A DNA stretch of 27,576 nucleotides. Origin: JBNKHG01 sp050290225 (GTDB lineage Bacteria; Pseudomonadota; Gammaproteobacteria; Pseudomonadales; Cellvibrionaceae). The position numbers and the translations under genes are program-made. The DNA is taken from the NCBI GenBank assembly GCA_050290225.1, contig JBNKHG010000077.1, positions 1-27,576 of the forward strand, in the 5' to 3' direction. This document shows positions 5,897 through 13,145 of the stretch, piece by piece (the stretch's first letter is position 1; every line of letters starts with the position of its first letter). The notes under the pieces were generated by a model, which saw only the letters and a program-made list of their open reading frames with translations, was not told the DNA's origin and did not search any database.

Positions 5897-7353
5897 TGCC
5901 GGATCCGGAGCGGACCGACACTCGTTGGAGAATGTTGTTGGCGAGAGATTCGGCTGCAGAGGGTTTGCTGCAGGTTACCGCGCCCTATGATGACAGCCTG
6001 ATCGCCGAGGTCGAAACCTGCGGGGCAGGCCATGTTGACGTAGCGCTTCAGGTTGCCTATCACCAATTTCGTCATCGAGATCGATGGCTGCCGCTGCACG
6101 AGCGTATAGGTATTCTGGAGCGAGTGGCCCGACTCATGACCAAAGAGCATTCACATCTCACTATGCTCGCTTCCAGGGAGGGGGGGAAGCCGCTCACCGA
6201 CTCGCAGGTGGAAGTGACGCGGGCGATAGATACCGTGCGACTGGCGGTGAGCGAATTGCAATCCAATGCCGGTGACGTGATTCCTGTGGGATCGGTCGCA
6301 AGTGCTGCTGGCCGTATTGCATTCACCACGCATGAACCCATTGGGGTGGTGGTCGCCGTCAGTGCCTTCAACCACCCACTCAATCTGGTGGTACACCAGG
6401 TGGTGGCCGCCGTCGCGGCCGGGTGCCCGGTTATCGTAAAGCCCTCCGAACATACGCCGCTGTCCTGTTTGTATTTCATTCAGATTCTGCATCGGGCCGG
6501 ACTCGCCCGGGAATGGGCCCAGGTCATCGTGACAGAAGCTGTTCCAGTTGCCGAGCGGCTCGTGACCGACCCTCGGGTGGGTCTGTTCAGTTTTGTTGGC
6601 AGTTCGAGGGTTGGCTGGATGCTGCGTTCAAAGCTCGCTCCCGGCACCCGCTGCCTACTCGAGCACGGTGGCGTGGCACCCGTGATCCTGGCGCAGGACG
6701 CCAATCGCGATCGGGCGCTCAGGTCGATACTCAAGGGCGGGTTTTACCACGCCGGACAAGTCTGCGTTTCGGTTCAGCGGGTTTATGTACCGAGAGACTG
6801 GGCACGGGATTTTGCCGAGGAACTGGCGCAAATGTCCCGCGGGCTGAGCCTGGGAGATCCTACCGATAGTCGTACCCAGGTCGGACCACTGATACGGCGC
6901 CAGGAGGTTAACCGCGTCCATGACTGGGTCGGCGAAGCTATCTCAATGGGCGCTGTGTGTCTTTGCGGCGGAGCGCCTCGCGACGAAACATTTTATGAGT
7001 GCACCGTGCTGCTTGATCCCCCAGCGGAGGCAAACGTGAGTCGTATGGAAATTTTTGGCCCGGTGGTCTGCGTCTACGGTTATCACGATCTGGACGATGC
7101 CATCGACTCGGCGAACAGCTTGCCGGTCGCATTTCAGGGCGCTGTGTTTACCCGCGATATCGATCTCGCCATGGGTGTCTACCGCCGGCTGGATGCCTCC
7201 GCAGTCATGGTCAACGATCACACAGCCTTCAGGACCGACGACATGCCCTTTGCCGGACTGCGCGAATCGGGGCTCGGTGTGGGCGGAATTCCCTACTCAA
7301 TAAGGGAAATGCAGATCGAAAAGATGCTGGTACTCAACCTGGGAGGGCGATGA
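5884..7353 (+). CDS. NAD(P)-dependent aldehyde dehydrogenase family protein
   Basis: A 489-residue, full-length aldehyde dehydrogenase. The NAD-binding part shows AFNHPLNLVVHQV and VIVKPSEHTPLS, the general base is E260 in LLEHGG and the nucleophile is C294 in HAGQVCVS; the C-terminal EIFGPVVCVY and NDHTAFRTDDMPFAG motifs are typical. It oxidises an aldehyde to its acid; the substrate cannot be deduced. The start at 5884 overlaps the TPP-enzyme gene by 13 bases and has GGAG eight bases upstream. Codon 4 (5893) is another ATG that forms an ATGA overlap with the upstream stop, so either way translation is coupled. The pairing with a TPP carboligase/decarboxylase suggests it processes that enzyme's product or protects against a reactive by-product. 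Confidence 0.92.
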   Translation: MYDMMPDPERTDTRWRMLLARDSAAEGLLQVTAPYDDSLIAEVETCGAGHVDVALQVAYHQFRHRDRWLPLHERIGILERVARLMTKEHSHLTMLASREGGKPLTDSQVEVTRAIDTVRLAVSELQSNAGDVIPVGSVASAAGRIAFTTHEPIGVVVAVSAFNHPLNLVVHQVVAAVAAGCPVIVKPSEHTPLSCLYFIQILHRAGLAREWAQVIVTEAVPVAERLVTDPRVGLFSFVGSSRVGWMLRSKLAPGTRCLLEHGGVAPVILAQDANRDRALRSILKGGFYHAGQVCVSVQRVYVPRDWARDFAEELAQMSRGLSLGDPTDSRTQVGPLIRRQEVNRVHDWVGEAISMGAVCLCGGAPRDETFYECTVLLDPPAEANVSRMEIFGPVVCVYGYHDLDDAIDSANSLPVAFQGAVFTRDIDLAMGVYRRLDASAVMVNDHTAFRTDDMPFAGLRESGLGVGGIPYSIREMQIEKMLVLNLGGR

Positions 7354-7472
7354 TTGTGGTGAAGCAGTATTGTAAACCTAAACAGATCGCCATCATTTGT
7401 GCAAATTTGAGCCGATGCTTTGGCGACAGCACAACCCCAATGTGAAGCACTCTTACAATCGGAGTAACTATC

Positions 7473-9023
7473 ATGGAAAACGTAGACCAAATTCAGGAAT
7501 TTGCCTTCAAGGTTCTGGAATTCAGCGCGCTGCTGTTCGTTTTTATGGTGGGCATTGGTTTGCTCACGCTTGTTTATCTGTATCTCGCCGATGTTAATCA
7601 GACGACACAGGCCATTCGGCGCAATTATCCGATTGTCGGTCGCTTTCGATATTTTTTTGAGCACTTGGGAGAGTTTTTCCGGCAATATTTTTTCGCTCTG
7701 GATCGGGAAGAATTGCCGTTTAATCGGGCACAGAGAAGCTGGGTATATCGCGCCGCAAAAAATGTCGATTCGACGATTGCATTTGGTTCCACCCGTCCAC
7801 TGAATCAACCCGGCGATGTCGTCTTCCTCAACTGCCTCTTTCCCACATTGTCCGAAGACGCCACACCAATAAGCAAAGTGACGATCGGTGAGGGATTCGC
7901 AGACAAGCCTTATACTACCGACAGCCTGTTTAATATTTCCGGGATGAGTTTTGGTGCAATCTCGGCCCCGGCCGTGCGCGCCCTGTCCAACGGTGCTGCC
8001 AGGGCGGGAATCTGGATGAACACCGGGGAAGGGGGGCTGTCACCCTATCACTTGGAGGGAGGCTGTGACCTGGTCTATCAGATCGGTACTGCCAAATACG
8101 GAGTACGCACACCGGATGGTGAATTATCCGAACAACGGCTTCACGAACTGGCCGAGATCGAGCAAGTTCGCATGTTCGAGATCAAGATGAGCCAGGGCGC
8201 GAAGCCGGGCAAGGGCGGCATTCTCCCGGGAGGCAAAGTCACCGCAGAGATCGCCGCGATTCGCGGCATACCCGAAGGCCAGGACTCAATCAGTCCCAAT
8301 GGTCATCCGGATATACGCTGCGTCGATGATCTGCTCGATCGCATTACCTACATTCGCGAAGTGACCGGCAAACCCGTGGGATTTAAAACCGTCGTTGGCA
8401 ACACGGGTTGGCTGGCTGGGATGTGCGAGGCGATTCATCGGCGGGGTATGCAGGACGCTCCGGACTTTATTACCATCGACAGTGCAGATGGCGGTACCGG
8501 TGCCGCTCCGCAAAGTCTGATGGATTACGTGGGTCAACCCATTCGCCGAAGCCTGCCATTGGTGGTTGACGCGCTGACCACGTACGGATTGCGCCAGCGT
8601 ATCAAAATCATTGCCTCGGGCAAGCTGATCAATCCCTCAGAAGTGGCCTGGGCACTGTGCATGGGAGCGGATTTTGTCGTTTCTGCCCGAGCCTTTATGT
8701 TTGCTCTCGGCTGCATCCAGGCGTTGCAATGCAACAAAAATACCTGCCCTACCGGCATTACCACTCACAATCCCGATTTGCAGCGCGGACTCGATCCCAT
8801 GAACAAGGCGCAGCGGGTCTATAATCTTGCCAAGAATATAACCTACGAGGTGGGTGTCCTGGCGCACGCCTGTGGCGTAAGGCACCCCAGGGAATTGCAA
8901 CGCAAGCATGCTTTGTTGATCAACGAAATAGGCATACCCGAACCCGTCGATAAGGTATTCCCCATACCCCAGGTAAAATCCGAATACCTCATTGCCACTG
9001 ACAAGTCGGAGGTAATGGTATGA
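7473..9023 (+). CDS. Membrane-anchored FMN-binding glutamate-synthase-like protein
   Basis: A 516-residue protein with one N-terminal membrane segment (about 12-36) followed by the FMN/central domain of glutamate synthase (GltS type). GMSFGAIS, AKPGKGGILPGGKV and DSADGGTGAAP are the usual substrate/FMN loop signatures, and C414-x5-C420-x4-C425 (in CNKNTCPTG) is the 3Fe-4S ligand set. It has neither the N-terminal glutaminase domain nor the C-terminal beta-helix of true GltB, so it cannot use glutamine by itself; stand-alone members of this family are of unknown or varied function, and an electron-transfer or oxo-acid amination/redox role is plausible. GGAG lies eight bases before the ATG, 119 bases after the aldehyde dehydrogenase gene. 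Its stop overlaps the antiporter start (ATGA). Confidence 0.9.
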   Translation: MENVDQIQEFAFKVLEFSALLFVFMVGIGLLTLVYLYLADVNQTTQAIRRNYPIVGRFRYFFEHLGEFFRQYFFALDREELPFNRAQRSWVYRAAKNVDSTIAFGSTRPLNQPGDVVFLNCLFPTLSEDATPISKVTIGEGFADKPYTTDSLFNISGMSFGAISAPAVRALSNGAARAGIWMNTGEGGLSPYHLEGGCDLVYQIGTAKYGVRTPDGELSEQRLHELAEIEQVRMFEIKMSQGAKPGKGGILPGGKVTAEIAAIRGIPEGQDSISPNGHPDIRCVDDLLDRITYIREVTGKPVGFKTVVGNTGWLAGMCEAIHRRGMQDAPDFITIDSADGGTGAAPQSLMDYVGQPIRRSLPLVVDALTTYGLRQRIKIIASGKLINPSEVAWALCMGADFVVSARAFMFALGCIQALQCNKNTCPTGITTHNPDLQRGLDPMNKAQRVYNLAKNITYEVGVLAHACGVRHPRELQRKHALLINEIGIPEPVDKVFPIPQVKSEYLIATDKSEVMV

Positions 9024-10231
9024 ATCTCCCGATATTGATGGGCCAGATTCTGGGCCTGTGTGGTATTGCCCTTGGGGGGCTGGTCATCCACCGGTTGACT
9101 CGGCTGGATGTCACCCTCGCCAGTCTGCTCTCCGGTGTACTCGCTGGTATTGCCATTCCCGTACTGGATTTGGATATCGGGTTGCGGGCGCATCACGTCA
9201 AGGATCTGGTGTTCTTCGTGATGTTGCCGCTATTGATATTCGAAGCAGCCTGGCACATCAAGCCACGGTTGCTGCGACGCTGGCTTGTCCCCGCACTGCT
9301 GCTGGCGACCGTCGGTGTCCTTATCTGCGCTGGCCTGACGGGGGCCGGACTTTACCTCGGCGTCGGTCATGCACAGGGATTTCCCTGGCCTGCGGCGTTC
9401 CTGGCAGGCGCCATACTGGCCGCTACAGATCCGGTGGCGGTCATTTCCAAGCTGCGTGTTTTAAAAGCACCTGAGGAGCTAACCACACTGTTTGAAGGGG
9501 AGAGTCTATTCAATGATGCCACAGCAGTGGTCTTGTTCAGCATGCTATTACTTTGGGCTCAGCACGAAACCACGCCTGACTCTGTTGCAGGTTATTTCAC
9601 CACGGTATTTTTCGGTGGCATAGCCGTTGGCCTGATAGCCGGGCTGCTGGCCGCTATCGGCGTTTTGTTTATGGGTCATTCTTCTGCCTCGGTAATGATC
9701 CTGGCTTTTACAGCTTTCGGCAGTTTTTACCTGGCGGAACACGGGTTTCATGTATCAGGCATCATGGCGGTCATGACAGCGGCGATCATAGCCAGGGTCT
9801 GTCTGAAAGAACGGGAGCACACCTTCCTAGACGGGATCGGTATTACCTGGGAGTGGCTCGGCCTGCTGATGAACACGTTGTTGTTCGCCTTGATGGGTCT
9901 GGTCATCACAGTGGATATGTTCAGAGAGCAGTGGTTGGCCATGCTTATTGCAATCGGCGCAGCGCTTTTGGCGCGATTTGCCGTTGTTTATGTGTGTGCT
10001 GCGTTGACCCGGTTAACCCAACGACCGATTCCCATGGATTGGTCGCTGGTGCTCGCCTGGGGAGGACTGAGGGGGGCTATAGCCATAGCGCTGGTACTGT
10101 CGCTTCCGGTAGAACTGCCTTACTGGTGGACAGTGCAATCCATGGTGTTTGCTGTGGTGTTGTTTACTCTGTTGGTACAGGGGCCGACTAGCGGTAGGTT
10201 GATCAAGCGTCTGGATAGGCCTGCTGATTGA
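9020..10231 (+). CDS. CPA1-type Na+/H+ (cation:proton) antiporter
   Basis: A 403-residue inner-membrane protein with about 11-12 hydrophobic helices that exchanges monovalent cations for protons. The CPA1/NhaP core is visible: ATDPVAVISKL (about 135-145), FEGESLFNDATAVV with the ion-binding Asn-Asp pair (about 154-167) and WGGLRGAIAIALVLSLP (about 345-362). It lacks a long cytoplasmic C-terminal tail, so it is a short NhaP-type form. It starts in an ATGA overlap with the glutamate-synthase-like gene and has GGAGG seven bases upstream, so it is translationally coupled and should be made together with it. It is the last gene of the rightward block; hairpins lie downstream. Confidence 0.92.
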   Translation: MNLPILMGQILGLCGIALGGLVIHRLTRLDVTLASLLSGVLAGIAIPVLDLDIGLRAHHVKDLVFFVMLPLLIFEAAWHIKPRLLRRWLVPALLLATVGVLICAGLTGAGLYLGVGHAQGFPWPAAFLAGAILAATDPVAVISKLRVLKAPEELTTLFEGESLFNDATAVVLFSMLLLWAQHETTPDSVAGYFTTVFFGGIAVGLIAGLLAAIGVLFMGHSSASVMILAFTAFGSFYLAEHGFHVSGIMAVMTAAIIARVCLKEREHTFLDGIGITWEWLGLLMNTLLFALMGLVITVDMFREQWLAMLIAIGAALLARFAVVYVCAALTRLTQRPIPMDWSLVLAWGGLRGAIAIALVLSLPVELPYWWTVQSMVFAVVLFTLLVQGPTSGRLIKRLDRPAD

Positions 10232-10580
10232 TTTAATGACTTGTTCTTTCTGGCCAGATGATCTGAGAAAAACTTTTCGACCACCGCTCATCCGGCTTGG
10301 TGGGAACGGCCATAGGTACCCTGGGAATAGCAGTGGATGATGCGTGGGGTATCGCGGAAATAGAGATTTAACCACCTCATCCTCACTGCGCATAGCGCTC
10401 CTGCAGTGCTATGCGCAAGTTCTAAGGATTATTGCGGTAACCTTTCTTACAGCTATGTCAGCAGACACAAGATAACGGAGACGCAATCTAGGAAAAAGTT
10501 ATAAAAATGTATTTCCGGAGTCTACCCAAGCCCCGAATGAACCTTATCCGTTACCACGGGGTATTGGCGTCAAACGCCAA
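10232..10580. other. Intergenic region between convergent genes
   Basis: 349 bases between the antiporter gene and the leftward PilJ-domain gene. The only structures I see are two hairpins (10387-10417 and 10563-10581). No open frame with a ribosome site is present. Confidence 0.7.
10387..10417. terminator. 13-bp hairpin, likely transcription end or palindromic element
   Basis: TGCGCATAGCGCT (10387-10399) pairs with AGTGCTATGCGCA (10405-10417) with one G-T pair and a 5-base loop CCTGC. It lies 156 bases past the antiporter stop, between convergent genes. There is no U-run, so it may stop transcription only in part or be a REP-like palindrome. Confidence 0.5.
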
Positions 10581-10581
10581 T
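10563..10581. terminator. 8-bp hairpin at the end of the PilJ-domain gene
   Basis: ATTGGCGT and ACGCCAAT pair perfectly around CAA. The hairpin touches the stop codon of the leftward gene. Read rightward it is followed by TTATTT, so it might also end transcription from the antiporter side. Confidence 0.55.
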
Positions 10582-11417
10582 TATTTGAGCAGTTCGGTAT
10601 ACATCTTGGTGGTGACATTCATACCATGCAGCATGTAGTCTGTGGTGCCCGTTACCACATAGATCAAGCGCTCCTCAGACAGATCCATAACCCCATCAAA
10701 ACCTTTCGAGGCAAAGGTAAAGTAGCCTTTGACCTTGTTCAACTGAGTGGCAATCTCGGTGGTGTTTACGTCACTCTCCATCAGATAATTCAATACATTT
10801 TCGTATTCGGCCAGATCGGCATAGAGCTCTTCTGTTGCATGATCACTAACGCCCCAGTATTTCGCCAGAAAGTTTTTGGCAATGCGCTGGGATAACATGC
10901 GCTGACGGCCGGAGATGTTAATCAATTCGGCCTTGGTCGTGCCGGAAACCTTCTCAAGCTTGTTGACATAACTGTGGGCCGCTGCCAACAGCTTATTGCT
11001 CTGTTCAACCAGTTCGGCGGCGCGTTCTTTGTTGACGGGTAGCTCTGCCAGACGTTTGTAGTCCTTCCAGAGATCATCGACAATCGCAATATCCGGGCGC
11101 AAGGCTTTCGCTGGCTTGAAATTGGTGAGATCAATCAAATTGTTTTGGAACTCGGTGATACTGCGATTTAGTTGGGTGCTGCCGCGTTTTGATTGAGGCT
11201 GAATCCCCATCAACAGGTAAGATTGTGCAATCCTTTGCGAGAGCATCCGTTGTCGCCCGGCAATATTAATGGCTTCCCCCATGGAGGTGATATTGGCACA
11301 GGCCTGGTGATTCACACCGAAAGTCAACCCGAAAGTCACCAGTAGTATCTGTATGCCGGTGTGAACGACGTTGAAGCGAGATGAAAAGAATGCAGTAACC
11401 GTCCGTTTACGTATCAT
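10581..11417 (-). CDS. Exported protein with two PilJ-type (MCP N-terminal) sensor domains
   Basis: A 278-residue protein with a signal peptide or N-terminal anchor (hydrophobic 20-35, possible cut after QACA) and two PilJ-type four-helix sensor domains. Each begins with nearly the same motif: INIAGRQRMLSQRIA (50-64) and INISGRQRMLSQRIA (166-180). In chemoreceptors and NarX-like kinases this domain binds a ligand in the periplasm, but here no transmitter, HAMP or kinase domain follows, so it must act as a soluble or tethered periplasmic binding protein or partner of another sensor. It is alone in its transcription unit, with AGGTAGG eight bases before the ATG and a strong sigma-54 promoter match 41-70 bases upstream. 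Confidence 0.85.
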   Translation of the reverse strand: MIRKRTVTAFFSSRFNVVHTGIQILLVTFGLTFGVNHQACANITSMGEAINIAGRQRMLSQRIAQSYLLMGIQPQSKRGSTQLNRSITEFQNNLIDLTNFKPAKALRPDIAIVDDLWKDYKRLAELPVNKERAAELVEQSNKLLAAAHSYVNKLEKVSGTTKAELINISGRQRMLSQRIAKNFLAKYWGVSDHATEELYADLAEYENVLNYLMESDVNTTEIATQLNKVKGYFTFASKGFDGVMDLSEERLIYVVTGTTDYMLHGMNVTTKMYTELLK

Positions 11418-11468
11418 AAAAATAAACCTACCTGTTAAATGGTTAAGCGAAATAAGCGTGCGTGCGCC

Positions 11469-11485
11469 AGCAATAAACAGGCCAT
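11469..11485 (-). promoter_or_regulatory. Sigma-54 promoter of the PilJ-domain gene
   Basis: Read on the minus strand the sequence is TGGCCTGTTTATTGCTGG: -24 GG at 11483-11482, exactly ten bases, then GC at 11471-11470 within TTGCT. Both the TGGC and TTGC halves match the consensus fully. Transcription would start near 11458, leaving a leader of about 41 bases with its ribosome site. Confidence 0.7.
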
Positions 11486-11889
11486 GTGTGTTTATACGAA
11501 AAACTACGAGATTCTGCCTGATTTTGAGACTTAGGATTTATCTCGCGCACCTTATTGGTGCTGTTTAATTATTGATTGCACCATATTGACGCCGCGAATG
11601 ATTTGCGAAACAGGAATGGGTTATTTTTGGTGCGACTCTTTTGTGTAAACTACTATGGATGGCTTGTGTGACGATTTCTCACGTGTTCCTAGTGGATAAC
11701 GGCTGTAGTGCGTTTCTGAGCGGGCGGGCTCGATTTTGATTATTTGAAGCATGTATGCATCATCTGATACCGTTGGCAATTATATTTTTTGTTATTGGCA
11801 TACCGTTATATAAAGAGTCTCCGTCAAATGATAATGCTTAAGGAAGATCGGGAGCAGGTTGTCTATATCGACACTGCCGCAAAAACCCC
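11486..11889. other. A/T-rich intergenic region
   Basis: About 400 bases, visibly more A/T-rich than the flanking genes, between the end of the exporter operon and the PilJ-domain promoter. It holds the imperfect palindrome TGAAGCATGTATGCATCA (near 11747-11764) and a pair of direct repeats (11767-11807). A 21-codon frame at 11828-11893 (MIMLKEDREQVVYIDTAAKTP) has no clear ribosome site and I do not call it a gene. Confidence 0.55.
11767..11807. repeat. Direct repeat pair ATACCGTT
   Basis: ATACCGTT occurs at 11767-11774 and 11800-11807, 33 bases apart, and TTGGCA occurs at 11773-11778 and 11795-11800. About three helical turns separate the first pair, which would suit a protein-binding site. 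This is only a weak pattern. Confidence 0.3.
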
Positions 11890-13101
11890 TTAACCACGCG
11901 CCACAATACGCACCCCATTCACCACTCGATCACTCGGATACATCACCACTGAATCCCCCGGTTGCAACCCGCCGGTGATTTCCGCTTCCAGTCCGTTTTT
12001 TTGCCCAAGGGTGACCGGTCGTTTCTCCGCCAGGCCATTGGACTCGACAAAAACCGCCCAGCTATCACCGTCGCGAAAGAGCGCGGTCAGCGGCAGGGTC
12101 AACACCTTGTCGTGTTTCCAGAGTACGATTCGCACATCCAATTGATAACCGTGGCCCAATCGCTGCCACAACGGGTAGGGGCTGCTGAAGTCGACAATGA
12201 CATTGACCCGCTGCTCCTCGATACCGAGTGCCGACACTTTGGTGAACCCGACCGGTTCCACTCGCCGGACCTGTCCCTCCAGCGGTTGTTCACCGCCCCA
12301 GTGTTCAATCAGGACCCGTTGGCCGGGTTCCACTTTGACGGCTTCGGAGGAGTGCAGCTCGACAATAATCTCCAAATCCTTGGGATCGCCAATCGTCACC
12401 AGGGGTTCGCCCGCCGCCACCACACCTTCGCTTTCGTGATACATGTGCAGGATGCGGCCGTCCACCGGCGCTTTAAGGCGAATACATTCGCAGCGGCCGT
12501 GGGTGCGCTGGGTATCCTTGGGCGACAGCAGCAGGGCGCGTGCCCGTTTGAGTTCGTAATTGCGCACCTGCAACGCGGCCTGGGACTTTGACAGGGCGGC
12601 GCGCTTGGTTTTGAACAGTTTTTCCGCTTCATCCAGATCGCGTTGCGAAATGGTTTTGTTTTGCACCAGTTCCTGTGCCCGTTTCAGCTCCGAACCGGCG
12701 AACTCCAGTTCCGCCTCCGCTTCGCTAACTTCTGCATTGGCGAGCTCTTTGGCCGACTGCGCGGCCTGTATCTGGGCCTGTGCCTGCGCTTCGCTGCGAG
12801 GGTCGAGAAAGTCAGGGTCGATCGGTTCGATTTCGGCAATGACGGTTTCGTTAAAGGTGGTGGCATCGCCGATTTCCACCTGGATACGCCGCAGACGACC
12901 GGTGATGGGAGCAGAGAGCACGTACACGTCACGGACGCGGGTTTTTCCCTCTTCGTCCACGGTCACGACCAGTTCGCCGTGGGTCACCGGCTTCAGGTCC
13001 ACCGGTATCGCTCGAGGCCACAAACTGTAAACAATACCCGCCAGCAGGATAACGCTCAGTACACTCCACAATAGTATTCGCTTCGTATTGGCACTTGTCA
13101 T
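11890..13101 (-). CDS. HlyD/MFP-type periplasmic adaptor of an ABC exporter
   Basis: A 403-residue membrane-fusion protein. One N-terminal membrane anchor (about 9-29, ending SLWPRAIP) is followed by a barrel-sandwich half-motif (VYVLSAPITGRLRRIQVEIGD), a long coiled coil (about 100-195, rich in Ala, Glu and Lys) and the second half-motif (RLKAPVDGRILHMYHESEGVV), then beta-barrel and membrane-proximal domains. Such adaptors link an inner-membrane ABC transporter to an outer-membrane channel. It is the last gene of a leftward operon, 44 bases after the FtsX-type permease gene. No TolC-type outer-membrane gene is in the window. The cargo is unknown. Confidence 0.92.
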   Translation of the reverse strand: MTSANTKRILLWSVLSVILLAGIVYSLWPRAIPVDLKPVTHGELVVTVDEEGKTRVRDVYVLSAPITGRLRRIQVEIGDATTFNETVIAEIEPIDPDFLDPRSEAQAQAQIQAAQSAKELANAEVSEAEAELEFAGSELKRAQELVQNKTISQRDLDEAEKLFKTKRAALSKSQAALQVRNYELKRARALLLSPKDTQRTHGRCECIRLKAPVDGRILHMYHESEGVVAAGEPLVTIGDPKDLEIIVELHSSEAVKVEPGQRVLIEHWGGEQPLEGQVRRVEPVGFTKVSALGIEEQRVNVIVDFSSPYPLWQRLGHGYQLDVRIVLWKHDKVLTLPLTALFRDGDSWAVFVESNGLAEKRPVTLGQKNGLEAEITGGLQPGDSVVMYPSDRVVNGVRIVARG

Positions 13102-13145
13102 GGTGATAACCCGGTCTCTCCAATTTGAGTTTTCGGCATCTGCTT

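Noticed and set aside
11828..11893. 21-codon frame MIMLKEDREQVVYIDTAAKTP
   Set aside because: No clear ribosome site, overlaps the end of the adaptor gene on the other strand and shows no family features.
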